DNA of 64,000 nucleotides from contig JAPTYO010000005.1 of the NCBI GenBank assembly GCA_036873135.1, positions 16,140,666-16,204,665 on the forward strand, read 5' to 3'. Origin of the DNA: Clarkia xantiana subsp. parviflora. Its lineage: Eukaryota > Streptophyta > Magnoliopsida > Myrtales > Onagraceae. The position numbers were made by a program, and so were the translations under genes. The notes below the pieces were generated by a model. The model searched no databases, was not told the origin of the DNA, and saw only the letters and a list, made by a program, of their open reading frames with translations. Positions within the stretch are counted from its first letter, which is position 1, and every line of letters begins with the position of its first letter. Positions 31,165 to 42,818 of this stretch are shown in pieces.

Positions 31165-32300
31165 CTTTTATTTTTGTGTCGGTAGGGTGGCCCTTGTGGG
31201 TCTTATGTTAATTTTTGGTTGTAATGGTTGTCCTTATAGATCTTCCCCTTTCCATATGTAAAGGTTGTTGATCGCTTTATCATATTTCAGGGTTGTCCTT
31301 TTGGATCTTCCTATTTTTGGTTGTAGGGGTGGGTCTTATGTCCCTTCTCGGTAGGAATGGTTGTCCTTACAGATCTTCCTCTATCCATATATAAAGGTTG
31401 TTGATCGCTTTATCATATGTTAGGGTTGTCTTTTTGGATCTTCCCATTTTCAGTTGTAAGGTGGCCATGTGGGTCTTATGTCCCTTTTCGGTTGGAATGG
31501 TTGTCCTTATAGATCTTCCCCTATCCATATGTAAAGGTTGTTGATCGCTTTATCATATGTTAGGGTTGTCTTTTTGGATCTTCCAATTTTTGGTTGTAAG
31601 GGTGGCCCTGTGGGTTTTATGTGCCTTTTCGGTTGGAATGGTTGTCCTTATAGATCTTCCCCTGGCCATATCTAAAGGTTTTTTATCGCTTTATCAAATG
31701 TTAGGGTTGTCTTTTTGGATCTTCCCATTTACGGTTGTAAGGGTGGCCCTGTGGGTCTTATGTCCCTTTTCGGTTAAAATGGTTGTCCTTATAGATCTTC
31801 CCCTATTCATATATAAAGGTTGTTGATCGCTTTATCATATGTTAGGGTTGTCTTTTTGGTTCTTCCCATTTTCGGTTTGTAAGGGTGTCCCTGTGGGTCT
31901 TATGTCCCTTTTCGGTTTGAATGATTCTCCTTATAGATCCTCCCCTATCCATATATAAAGGTTGTTGAATGCTTTATCATATGTTAGGGTTGTGTTTTTG
32001 GATCTTCCCATTTTCGGTTTGTAAGGGTGGCCCTGTGGGTCTTATGTCCCTTTTTCGGTTGGAATGGTTGTCCTTATAGATCTTCCCCTATCCATATGTA
32101 AAGGTTGTTGATCGCTTTATCATATGTTAGGGTTGTCTTTTTGGATCTTCCCATTTTCGGTTTGTAAGGGTGGCCCTGTGGGTCTTATGTCCCTTTCGGT
32201 TGGAATGGCTGTCCTTATAGATCTTCCCCTACCCATATGTAAAGGTTGTTGATCGCTTTATCATATGTTAGGGTTGTCTTTTTGGATCTTCCCATTATCG
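31165..32300. repeat. 141-bp tandem array, gypsy C
   Basis: Eight copies; the landmark AAGGTTGTTGATCGCTT (one copy altered) recurs at 31261, 31394, 31534, 31675, 31816, 31958, 32101 and 32242, spacing 133-143 bp. It occupies the same place as the arrays in A and B but is unrelated in sequence by eye. Confidence 0.95.
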
Positions 32301-32449
32301 GTTCTTGTTATGTCCTAGAAAAACATCTCATTCATTTAGTTCCATTGTTGCTTCATACATAAAAGAAACCCTAACTGGAGTCCGCAGATCTCCTTCAATT
32401 ACTCTAATACATAGACATAATAATAAGAAAAAAAGTTTAGATATTCTCC

Positions 32450-33540
32450 ACTCTAAGTGGGGTCAAACTCCAGGTCTTCTGATCCAACCTCCTCCTCCAG
32501 GTGTCTAGTGTGGATTTCCTCTTCGACCTCCAGCCTGAGAGCTAAGCATTTGTTGGTGCTATGTCCCCGGGTCTTATGGTATTCACACCACCCTTCCATA
32601 TCTGTTCCGATGGAGGCCCTTGATGATTCCAAGGGTGGTGGAATCTTGTCACAGAGGACTATCTTGTATAGTTTTTCTATCTGTCTCCTTAGAGGTGTGA
32701 AGCGCACTATCCGCCCGTCACTGAGTCTGTAGTAGCTCCTTTCTTCCTCTTCCTCTTCCTCTATCTATATGGCTTGCCACAGTTTATGGTTGAATTCTTC
32801 GACTGAAGATATGGCGGCGATGCCCCCTTCTCCTCGAAGTATTCATCGGCGTCCCTCCTTAGGTTGCTGAAGATGGCTCTAACGAATTCATTCGTAGTTG
32901 TTTTGAGATCTGCCGCCACCGTCACTAGCCTCACGAAATAGCTTTTTATCAGCTCGTCTCCTTTTTGTTTGACATCATCCAAGCATGCACGATTCTTCCT
33001 TCTTTCTCTTCTTCTTTTCTTTCTTTCTTCTCATGCGTTCTCTTCGACCTCTTCCACGTCCTGCTCGTGGGACTCCTGCCTTTTCCTCTTTTTGAAAGCC
33101 TCCCTTGTCACGTTTAGGAGGTGAGTTACTGCTCCTTTCATCACATCCATCATGTTCTTCCATCCTTGCTTGACCCTTCCCTTCAGATCTCCTCTTAGGG
33201 CTTCTACATAGGCGATTTGTAGTCCATGTTGTGCCCTTATCCACATGGCATTCAGGTAGCATTTCATTGACGTTGCTTGGTCCCCCAGTACCACTCCAAT
33301 GTCATTTGGTGTCGGGAACTTCATCTTTTGGTGGACGGTTGAGGGGACTATGCGATTTGGGTTGATGGTCGTGCGGCCCAATATTCCATTGTATGCCCCT
33401 AACTCTTCAACCACCACAAAGGTTATTTTCAAGTGGACTTGTGTCCAACATTCGCCCAAGGTTACTGGAAGGGTTATGATCCTAAGGGAGAATGTGGTTT
33501 CTCCTGCAAAGCCTGAGATCCCGCTTTGTCCTTCCTAAAG
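32450..33540 (-). pseudogene. Gypsy C end of protease and second gag
   Basis: Minus-strand fragments: the protease end (33459-33031, GAYNGILGRTTINPNRIVPS), second gag (32982-32761, DDVKQKGDELIKSYFVRL) and the second knuckle (32707-32453, WCEYHKTRGHSTNKC). Order and content match gypsy A. Frame breaks near 33480, 33000 and 32750. Confidence 0.88.
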
Positions 33541-35065
33541 CTCTTACCACATCAATGTGAAGGATTTTTGTGGAGCTGCCTCCGTCCACTAACATTCTTC
33601 TTACGTTGCAGCCGGCAATATCCATTGTGATTACCAAAGCATCATCATGTGGATATACCAAATATTCTAAGTCTTCATCCGAGAAAGTTATCTTCATGTT
33701 CTCAACTGGCCTTTGGCATTTTACGAACGGTGGTATTTCATTGACATGGGCCACATATACCTCTCTTGAGTTGGAGGCTTCTCCCCCCGCTGCTAGACCA
33801 CCATGGATGACGTTGATGGTCCATTTTCTGTTTTGTGGGGGAAGAAAGTCCTCCATTTTTTCTTTTCTTTTTCCTTTGCCGGTGTACTTTGGTTGAGGAC
33901 TCCAATCTCTTTTTCTCTCATCCTTCACAAAGTTTTTAAGCATGCCATTTTGGATGAGGTTTTCAATGTCACGTTGGAGGTGGAAGCAGTTATCTGTGTG
34001 ATGCCCATCAGCATTATGGTATTCGCACCACTGCTCTAGGTTATTTCCCATCTTTCCCCTTCTATTCTCGGTCGGCGGAGTCCACAAGTTAAGCCTCTTC
34101 ATTTCTTGCAGGATTACTGAGGCTTCCCTTGTGAGAGGGGTGAAGCCAATGTTGTGGATGCCTTGGGGTCTTGGTAGTTCATTGACTCTTGCTCCTCCCT
34201 GGGGCGTCCATGCCTGTATTCTCGGGGCCTGTTGTTGATGCTGTGTTTGTTTTCCTTTTGATGGTTTGTTCTCGTTTGCCTGTTCTTCATATCCTTTCTT
34301 TCTATATGAGCCTGCACACTCCAAATCGATGTATGCTTTTACTCTCTCCACTATCTGCTCTAGTGACTTGATTGGCATTACCTCCACATTGTCCGCCAGA
34401 GGTGCCCCCTGACGTCCTAGATTCCTTACGAAGGCCCGAACTATCTCCCCTTCAGATAGCACTGTTGCTATGTCGGAGATATTCCGGTTGAACCTCGTGT
34501 AGTAGCTTGCCAAGATTTCATCGTACCCTTGCTTTACATCGCTCAGCGCAGAGTCGCCCTTTAGGAGTTGTCTCTCCCCTAGGTATTGTTTGATAAACTT
34601 ATCATTCAGATCTGCCCATGAGGTTATTGATGCCTGGGGTAGACTGAAGAACCAATATGAGGTGTTCCCTGCTAGGGTCGATGGGAATAACATTGCATAG
34701 TGGTCCTCCACCGTCGTTCTTGCCAAGAGTGATGATTCGTGCTTTTGGATGTGTTGTATTGGGTCCCCTTTTCCGACATACTCCGGAATTTGACGTGCCA
34801 TGACATTCGGTGGAACCATTACATTGATCAGCTCCTGAGTGAAAGGGTGCAAGGCCCTGTCTCTTAGTTTGTGCATTGCTCTTCCCTTCGAATCCTTGAT
34901 CTTCTTATCTATTAGCTCCTCAATTTCCTCCTTCGTGAGAGCTATTGTTGCTATGTTCTGCTTCCTTGCATTTTGAGGACCGATATTTTGTTGGTTGTTT
35001 TGGGGCTCAGCATCTCCTTGGCTGTTTGGAGGTCCATCATACCCTTGGCCATTTTGTGGTCCACC
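33482..35065 (-). pseudogene. Gypsy C gag and start of protease
   Basis: An open frame with Retrotrans_gag (YWFFSLPQASITSWADLNDK, ASYYTRFNRNISDI), a CX2HX4HX4C knuckle (CEYHNADGHHTDNC) and a protease start with MLVDGGSST. The frame continues upstream of its first Met (34876) to the Copia-2 insertion. It shifts out of frame just after the protease motif. Confidence 0.9.
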
Positions 35066-35070
35066 ATACC

Positions 35071-35300
35071 TATAAGCTGGAAATTTACTTTATTGATCAC
35101 TAGGGATTACAATCAAGATGATACAATATATATACTAAGTGAAAGTAGGCTCACCAACTAAGACTATACAAAGAGTTGTGAACCAGGTGCATAGTGTTTG
35201 CATAACATAACCGGGTGCATACATAGTGGCAGGGTGTATGCATAGTGAAACTAAGTGTATGCATAATGTATTGAATATAGTCTTCATATACACTTCTATA
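35071..35300 (-). repeat. Copia-2 3' LTR
   Basis: 230 bp; TATAAGCTGG...CACTTCTATA on plus. Polypurine sequence (AAAGGATGGGAGAA on minus) abuts its inner end. Confidence 0.94.
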
Positions 35301-37266
35301 TTCTCCCATCCTTTTCTTCCTCTTCTTTCCTTTCTTGGAAGACATCTTTAATTCCATATAATCTCAACAAGGCTAAGTGTTGGTTCTTCACTAAAGCCTT
35401 GGTAAGCAAGTCAGCTAGTTGATCCTTTGAAGGAATGTAATGGACACCAATAATCCCAAGTTCAATGTGATGCCTTGTGAAGTGACAATCCAATTCAATA
35501 TGCTTTGTACGCTCATGAAACATTGGATTTTTAGCAATCTTCACAGCTTCTTGACTATCTGTGTATATGGGAATAGGAAGGCTTACTTGCAAACCAAGTT
35601 CTTTAAGAATTCTGCCTACCCAAAGTGCCTCTTGAATTGCAACTCTTAGGCATCTATACTCTGCTTCAGCACTTGATAGTGAAATGGTATCTTATTTCTT
35701 GACCTTCCAACCTATCATAGCTGCTCCAAGTTTTACACAATAGGCACTCACTGATTTTCTACTAAAAGGACAAGCAGCCCAATCAGAATCACAAAACAAG
35801 CTCAAATTGAGGTTGTTGTTGGAGGGATAGATTAATCCTTGGCCAGGGGTGCCCTTGATGTATTTGATCACTCTAATGGCTGCATTGTAGTGTGATTTCT
35901 TAGGCTTGTCCACAAATTGACTAAGCCTTTGCACTGAAAAGCTAATGTCAGGCCTAGTCATGGTAAGGTATAGTAACTTACCAACCAATCTTCTAAAAGA
36001 AGTGGCATCCTCTAAAAGAGGATCATCTGAATTTGAGTTGGTTGCCTTGTCATACTCATATGTTGTGAGTTTGACATTAAATTCCATTCGTGTATCAATA
36101 GGCCTAGCTGCTCCTAGGCCTGCATCTTCAATCAACTCCATAGCATACTTTCTTTGGTTAATCACAAGTCCTTGATTGGATCTTGCAATTTCCAATCCCA
36201 AAAAATATCTCAATTCTCCCAAATCCTTCAACTTGAAGTGTGTTTGTAGAATGCACTTCAATTGATTGATCATCTTGGCATTGGAACCTGTGATTAGCAA
36301 ATCATCAACATAAATGAGCAAGAAGACTTTGTCAACACCTTGTATCTTGGTGAACAAGGAATGATCAGAGGCACATTGCTTATATCCATTCTTCACCAAT
36401 GTTTGTGTGAGCTTGATGTTCCATTGTCTTGATGCTTGTTTGAGGCCATATAATGACTTGATAAGCTTGCAAACACGTTTAGGAGACCCATTATTGGATT
36501 TTGAATGATCAAAACCTTGGGGAATATCCATATACACCTCTTCAGTTAGATCACCTTGAAGAAATGCATTGTTAACATCCATGTGATATAGACCCCAAGA
36601 TTTGGCAGCTGCCAATGCTAAGACAATCCTCAGTGTGTCCATCTTGACCACAGGGGAAAATGTCTCATTGAAATCAGTCCCTTCAATTTGAGTAAAACCC
36701 TTGGCAACCAATCTAGCCTTGTATCTCTTAATTGATCCATCTGAATTGTACTTCACTTTGAAGACCCATTTGCACCCAATTGATGATTTGTCTAGAGGAA
36801 GATCCACCAATTCCCATGTGTTGTTGTCTTGAAGAGCTTGTATCTCCTCCTTCATTGCCATAATCCAGTTAGGATCCTTGATGGCTTGCTTGTAAGTAGT
36901 TGGTTCCTTGACCTTGTCAATGGCAGTCAAGAAACACTTGTATTGAGGTCCCAAAGTGTCATAAGACATAAATTTCTCCATGCCAAAAGTAGCATTGGAA
37001 GTGGCCTTGTTTTGTAGTTCAGCAATCCTTGCACTCCTCCTAAGAGGTGGTGGATGTAGTTTGGCAAGTCTAGCACTTCTCCTCAAGGTAGGTGGTTGAG
37101 GAGTATCATCAGGTGCATCATCAATTGGTATTTGATTCTGAGCTTGATCAACATGTTGAGGTAGAGGGTCATCAAAGTATATTGGAGTCTCAGTTGGAAA
37201 CTCTTCAAGATGTTGCTTGGAATCCAAGCAAGAGGGGATCAAAGCTCTCAAGGCCTCCTTTGACAA
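35296..37266 (-). pseudogene. Copia-2 RT and RNase H
   Basis: RT with MDIPQGF and YVDD at 36312-36301, SLYGLKQASRQWN and RYFLGLEIARS; RNase H with LFCDSDWAACPFSRKS, then a TAA at 35694-35692, and the tail ADLLTKALVK. Open except for that stop. Confidence 0.93.
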
Positions 37267-37329
37267 ACTGAATGGGAAAATGTCCTCATGGAATTTAAGA
37301 TCCCTAGATATATGAAAGAGTGAGTTGGT

Positions 37330-38315
37330 CTAGTTCATTAGAAGGTACCCTTTTTGAGATGTGGAGTAACCCATAAGAATGCATGGCTCAGCCCTTGGAC
37401 TGAATTTGTCGTGGTTGTTTAGTCTAGTTGCAAAGCATAAACAACCTATCACCCTTAATTGTTGTAGAGAAGGAACCTTCCCATATAGTACCTCCATGGG
37501 TGACTTGAAATTTAAGATAGAAGATGGTAGCCTGTTGAGCAAATAACAAGCATTGAGTATGCAATACCCCCAATGTCTCAATGGCATGGAAGCTTGGAAC
37601 CTTATTGCTCTAGCAATGTTGAGGATGTCCATTCTGTTGTGGTGTATGCACACAACTAGTTTGATGATGGATGCCAAATTAGTGAAGTAAATCCTTGCAA
37701 ACTGAGTTGATGAACTCAGTCCCATTATCACTCCTCAAAGTCTTCACCATAGTTGCAAACTGATTCTTCACCATTATCAAGAAATTCTTGATGTGCAAGA
37801 AAGTATCACTCTTGTTCTTCATCAAATAGACCCAAGTTGCCCTTGAGTAATCATCAACAATGGTCAAGAAGTATTGATTGTTCTTGAATGTAGGCACCTT
37901 GTAGGGACCCCATAAGTCCATGTGAATCAAATCAAAAGGTCTAGAAGCAATTGAATCACTGATTGGGAATGAAAATCTAGATTGCTTTGCAAGGGGGCAA
38001 ATAGTGCATTGTTTGATACAACAATAAGACTTATTCAAACCTAAAACATCCAAATGATTCAAATATGTTTCTGACACATGACCCAAACGTTTGTGCCATT
38101 TCAAAACATCCTCCTTATTTCCCAAGCAAGCATTAGCTATCTTTCTTGAGTCCGAAGGCACCACATCCTTCAAGGTGTAAAGTCCTTTATTCCATTCCCC
38201 ATTCACCATGGACTTGCCACTCTGGCCCTGAAGCAACACATGATCACAAGTAAAGTTCACTTTGAAATTCAGTTGATTAGGAAGCCTAGAAACTGAGATC
38301 AAGTTGAATTTGAAA
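37330..38315 (-). pseudogene. Copia-2 integrase, catalytic Glu segment deleted
   Basis: Resumes after the MITE with FNLISVSRL. It has an HHCC finger (KWHKRLGHVSE... CTICPLAKQSR) and the core Asp residues in HMDLWGP and RSDNGTEF. A TAA at 37681-37679 stops it. After TPQQNG (about 37630) the residues equivalent to Copia-1 RVERKHRQ are missing and the frame shifts, so the third catalytic residue is absent. A TAG follows GYLLMN near 37335. Confidence 0.9.
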
Positions 38316-38804
38316 GGGATTAGGTACATTTTCATACCACTTCTATTTTTTTGTATACTTTTGGTACCAATTCTTTCAACTTTGTATCCTTTTGGTACCA
38401 CTGTTAACTTTCCGTCCAAATTGACCGTTAAGTGTCATGTGCCATGCACGTGATCGCCCTAAACTTTTGAATTTGTTTCAATTTAGTTAATCTAATGCAT
38501 CTCTGACTTTTAATTTGTTCAATTTAGTCCTAAAATTTCAAAACCATGATGGTTCAAGGGTTCGATTTGGAAATTTTAGGGCTAAATTTAACAAATTAAA
38601 AGTTAGGGAAAACAAATTCAAAAGTTTAGGGGCGGTCACGTGCATGGCACATGACACTTAACGGCCAATTTGGACGGAAAGTTAACGGTGGTACCAAAAG
38701 GATACAAAGTTGAAAGAATTGGTACCCGAAGTATACAAAAAAATAGAAGTGGTACAAAAAGTGGATTATGTGAAAAGAAGTGGTATGAAAAGGTACTTAA
38801 TCCC
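38316..38804. mobile_element. Mutator-type MITE (MULE-MITE)
   Basis: 489 bp with long terminal inverted repeats (GGGATTARGTACMTTTTCAT) covering most of its length, giving a foldback structure. AATTTGAAA (9 bp) is duplicated at 38307-38315 and 38805-38813, the length typical of Mutator-like elements. It encodes nothing and interrupts the Copia-2 polyprotein between PR and IN. Confidence 0.9.
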
Positions 38805-40108
38805 AATTTGAAATCAGGGACCAAAAGTATGTTGGTCAATGTGAATCCACTTGAGAAAGAGCAAGAACCAATATGAGTCACTTTGCACTTGTGACCATTT
38901 GGTAAGTGAACAAATTGATGATCTGAATCACTTCTTCTCAAGTCATGTAGGCAATCAATTTGGTGAGTGATGTGGTTAGTTGCACCTGAATCAACTATCC
39001 AAATCATAGGCTCATTAGTGGTACCTGCCATATTGACATGAGCTTGATCAACATCTTCAAAGGTTAAATGATCAAAGTGATCATCATGGGCAGCTACATG
39101 TTGAATCCTCTTTTCAGTTGTGCCATGTACAATCATTTTGTCCCCAGCTGCCACATGCATGATTGTACTTGAGCTTCCACCATTGTCAACAACATTGGCT
39201 CTAGGCTTCTTGGATAGTTGAAGATGTGGTGGTACACCATTCTTGATGAAACAAGTATCTTCCAAATGACCCCTTTTTCCACAATAGTTACAAAACCTTG
39301 TGTCATTAGATCTTCCATAGCCCCTACCAGAATTGCCACCATTCCTTCCATTGCCCCTGCCAGGGCCACCATTGCCCCTTACAGCTCCAAATGATTGGTT
39401 CCTCCTTGTATATAGGGCAGTAGTCTCACCAATATCTCCAATAGAACCAGAGATTGATCTCTGACTCTCTTCTTGAACCAAAACAGAGAAGGCGATGCTT
39501 AAGGAAGGAAGGGGTTGCCTCATCAACAAGCTACTCCTAATGTGGCCATAGGAGTCATTCATTCCCAAGAGGAATGCCATTAGCTTTTGCTTCTCTTTAT
39601 GTTCATTAACAATGGCAATGTCTCCAGCACATTCAAGTTGCAAGTCATCAATGGAAGCAAGAGCATCCCAAAGTTGCTTCATCTTGGCAAAGAACTCAGT
39701 GATGGAAAGTGTGCCTTGAGAAGTCTGGTAAATTTCTCTTGTCAGTTGAAAAATTTGAGTTCCATCCACCTTGTCATACATTTCCCTTAAGTCATTCCAA
39801 ATTGAAGCAGCAGTTGGGTTATAAATCAATCCAGAAACCAAGTCCTTTGCCACTGTGTTTCTGAGCCAAGCCTTTACAATGGCATTGGCTCTATCCCATT
39901 TCACCCTTTGATCAAGTGGAACACTGAGCCTTGTGAAAGTTCCATCAATGAAACCCAACTTGTTTTTGACCAACAAGCCTTCTTTGATTGAAGTGCTCCA
40001 AGCATGGTAGTTGGAAATGCCTTGCAATTGAAAAGGGATAAGGAGGTGGCCAGTTGTATCCGAGGGATGAATGTAAAGGGGATCATCAATGTTGTACTCA
40101 TTAGCCAT
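38805..40108 (-). pseudogene. Copia-2 gag, zinc knuckle and protease
   Basis: The start MANEYNIDDPLYIHPSDTTG is followed by copia gag (NYHAWSTSIKEGLLVKNKLG), a perfect CX2CX4HX4C knuckle at residues 273-286 (CNYCGKRGHLEDTC) and protease WIVDSGATNHIT (Asp373). The frame itself is open until the MITE at 38804, which adds a foreign tail and stop. Confidence 0.93.
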
Positions 40109-40821
40109 CTTGCAATTCAGAAACTTGAATCAAACAGGGGAGAATTCAAGGAATATAATCAGCAGATTTCCAAGAAAACCGAAATGAACCAGCTACCACA
40201 AAGTGACAAAACTGGCACACAACCAAACTTGCAATAGGACAAAGAATCAGCTAGCAATATCCAACTGAAATCGTACAAATCCGCCCACAAATCTGAGCAG
40301 ACCAATCAAGAGAAGCCACCAACAATCAAATCTGAACAATCTCCAATGATTGTGGAAGCAGAAATCCACAATCTCAATGCAAAATTCTTCAACAAGCTGA
40401 AAGAACACCTTAGTCGAGCAATGAACTATCAAAGCTCAAAACGCAGAGAAACAATGGAGATCAAGCTACAAGCACAGCTCAATAGTGAAATATATCCACT
40501 ATAATAACCAGGAATCAAGTGCAAACCCAAGAATTCAACAAGAGAATCCACGCAAATAGCAATCCATAGCTCAATCCAGGAAGAACTAGGCAAATCAGCT
40601 TGAAGACTAGTTCAAATCACCAAAATGGTTCCTACGCAGCTCAGATCTTAGAATGAGACTTACCTAAAGCCTTTATTAAGCAAAAGAAAGGTTAATACAA
40701 GCTGAATTGAGTAACCAAGAAGTAATCCAAGCTGAATCCAAGTTGGATCAATGGAAAATCACAAGTAGAAATGAAGAAGAACTAGGTTGCTTCATCTCCA
40801 TGTTTGCGCCGCCATTTCATG
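40109..40821 (-). other. Copia-2 5' leader
   Basis: Untranslated sequence between primer site and gag; no frame or repeat seen. Confidence 0.6.
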
Positions 40822-40833
40822 GCTCTGATACCA

Positions 40834-41063
40834 TATAAACTGGAAATTTACTTTATTGATCACTAGGGATTACAATCAAGATGATACAATGTATATACTA
40901 AGTGAAAGTAGGCTCACCAACTAAGACTATACAAAGAGTTGTGAACCAGGTGCATAGTGTTTGCATAACATAACCGGGTTCATACATAGTGGCAGGGTGT
41001 ATGCATAGTGAAACTAAGTGTATGCATAGTGTATTGAATATAGTCTTCATATACACTTCTATA
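40834..41063 (-). repeat. Copia-2 5' LTR
   Basis: 230 bp; TATAAACTGG...CTATA on plus, with TGGTATCAGAGC (minus) abutting the inner end. Confidence 0.94.
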
Positions 41064-41068
41064 ATACC

Positions 41069-41608
41069 CTTGGTCATTCTGGGGTCTAGCATACCTTTGG
41101 TCATTCTGGGGTCCAGCATATCCTTTACTTTTTTCTGCCTGATAATTGGGGTTCCTTTGTTGATAATACCCCCTTCCCTGGGGTTGCTGGTTCAAAGATT
41201 TAGAGTATTCCTGTCGGTGTCCTCCCATCGGCCTTGGAGGTGATGCTTGGTACCTTGGTTGTTCCTGCCTTAAGTGTGTCCTTAGACGCTCCCTTCTTTC
41301 TACCATTTCTTCTAATGCCGCCATTAATTCAGGAGTGATGTTGTATGTTCTTGCTTGTTGGGTTGGCTGGGGTTGCGGCTGGTTCACCGTTGCTTACGGG
41401 CGGGCATTGGTTGAGGAGTTTTGTTCATCAAGATGTGGATGTTCCTCGTTTCTTGCTCCCTCCCATTCTCTATCGATGGCCGGAATTTTCCTATTCCCCC
41501 TTGCAGGTGCTTGGTTGTTTTCTCACGTGGGTGGCTGCCTGCTCGGCCCCCCAACTTGTCTCCTTGTAGGACCCATCGATCGCAAGTAGTAGCAACGTGC
41601 TTCTTATT
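41069..41608 (-). pseudogene. Gypsy C gag N-terminus
   Basis: A Gln/Pro/Arg-rich N-terminus with MAALEEMVERRERLRTHLRQ and repeats of GPQNDQ. Copia-2 separates it from the gag body at 35065. The low-complexity composition matches the gypsy A N-terminus. Confidence 0.75.
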
Positions 41609-41629
41609 CGAGTCCAGTAGACGGCTCCA
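41609..41629 (-). promoter_or_regulatory. Gypsy C primer binding site
   Basis: TGGAGCCGTCTACTGGACTC on minus, one base inside the LTR. It differs from A and D (TGGCGCCGTC), implying a different tRNA primer. Confidence 0.75.
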
Positions 41630-41630
41630 G

Positions 41631-42465
41631 TGTTTGCACACGAGTCTTCTATGTGGGCTTCTCCTTCTCGATATTCTTCTTAATGGGCTTCTTCTTCCCG
41701 GATTTCCACTTCTTGGGCTCTTTTCTTCTCGGATTCCCTTCTTCTTTCCTTGCTTACCTGCAAAGGGCACCGGGGGGTCCCGGTAAGCCTACTCTGAAGC
41801 TTATGTCAGTGAGAGCTTCTAGAGAGATGGTGAGCTTAGAGAGATAAAGTGATTACCTTCAAATGAGGGGATGAGCTTTATATTTATACAGTTTCTATTG
41901 GATGGCCCTGGTTCCAGCGGTTCTCTGGTCCGGTTGTGGCAGTTTTGTAGTATGAGTTGGCATTAACCGTAAATAAGGTGCATTTGACCCCGGTTCGACC
42001 GTAGGTAAGTTTATCATAGTTAAATGTCGGTGTGTGGCCTCTAAAGGCAAGTCCCGGGTGAAATATAGTTCGGGGTGGGGGTCCGGACGAGGGGGGCTCG
42101 TCCGGACGGATGGGGGGTACCCGGAGGGGTACCCCAAAGTCTTGCTCGGGTTGCCCGAGCAAGGGGGACCTTGCTCGAGTTGCCCAAGCAAGGGTTCCTT
42201 GCTCGAGTTGCCCGAGCAAGGGTTCCTTGCTCGGGTTGCCCGAGCATAGGGTCCTTGCTCGGGTTGCCCGAGCAAGGGGTCCCTTGCTTGGGTTCCCCCG
42301 GGTGGTCTTTCCAATCGGGGTCTTCCCTAGTGGATTTCGCCACTTGGGGTGTTTTCCGGGCTTATATGATGGGCCTCGGGTGTCCGTGTTTTAAGTTTCG
42401 AATTATATTCAGTTATGGCCCATTTATCAGATCCAATTAGTGATATCTTTGGCGTATATCCAACA
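41631..42465 (-). repeat. Gypsy C 5' LTR
   Basis: 835 bp, TG...CA ends, family landmarks plus a palindrome array at about 42140-42300: five units of about 32 bp built on CTTGCTCGGG/CCCGAGCAAG arms. Confidence 0.88.
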
Positions 42466-42804
42466 ATAGGTTCGGCCGAAATACATTATTTGGTGCCTAA
42501 GAAATTTAAAAAAATTTACCTTGTAATTTACCGAGGGTTTCGGCACAAATACCAAATTGGAAACAAGTGGTCAAATTTCAAGATCAAATTTTAATAAGAT
42601 CGATAATCCAATGTTCAATTTTGATAAATATCACATTTTTCTTGAAGATCATGAACATCAAATTTCCTAAGAACATCATGAAAATTTCGGACCTTTACCA
42701 TGTTAAAAATTCGAAAATTTTAAAACCTGTTCACTTAAAATTTTCGGCCTAAACTTAAAAATTTCAAGAACACCAATTCATCAAAATTATGAACTCCTAA
42801 CACA
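42466..42804 (-). other. Copia-3 5' leader
   Basis: Sequence between the gypsy C insertion and the primer site; similar to Copia-4 2280-2640. Non-coding. Confidence 0.7.
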
Positions 42805-42818
42805 GGCTCTGATACCAC

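Larger units (their letters stand above)
35071..41063 (-). mobile_element. Copia-2: complete Ale-like Ty1/copia element with TA...TA LTRs
   Basis: 5' LTR 40834-41063, primer site 40822-40833, leader, gag-pol 40108-35296, polypurine tract and 3' LTR 35071-35300; ATACC flanks both sides (35066-35070 and 41064-41068). The 230-bp LTRs differ at four positions. Despite this youth the polyprotein has several stops, a MITE insertion and an integrase deletion. It sits in the gypsy C gag. Confidence 0.95.
26770..42465 (-). mobile_element. Gypsy C: pol-less Tat-like element, 3' LTR missing
   Basis: Minus strand: 5' LTR 41631-42465, primer site 41609-41629, gag from about 41600, interrupted at 41068/35066 by Copia-2, then gag, PR and gag2 to about 32450, a 141-bp tandem array (31165-32300) and the antisense gene (28021-31150, plus strand). 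I find no 3' LTR, polypurine tract or pre-tract stem-loop on the left; the element fades into copia sequence near 26770. ATAGG follows the 5' LTR but no matching left duplication is found. I infer a deletion that removed its 3' LTR together with the Copia-3 gag. Confidence 0.8.

Noticed and set aside
41895..42440. Several 100-140-codon frames on both strands in the gypsy C LTR
   Set aside because: Created by the repeating 32-bp palindrome units; they lie in an LTR.
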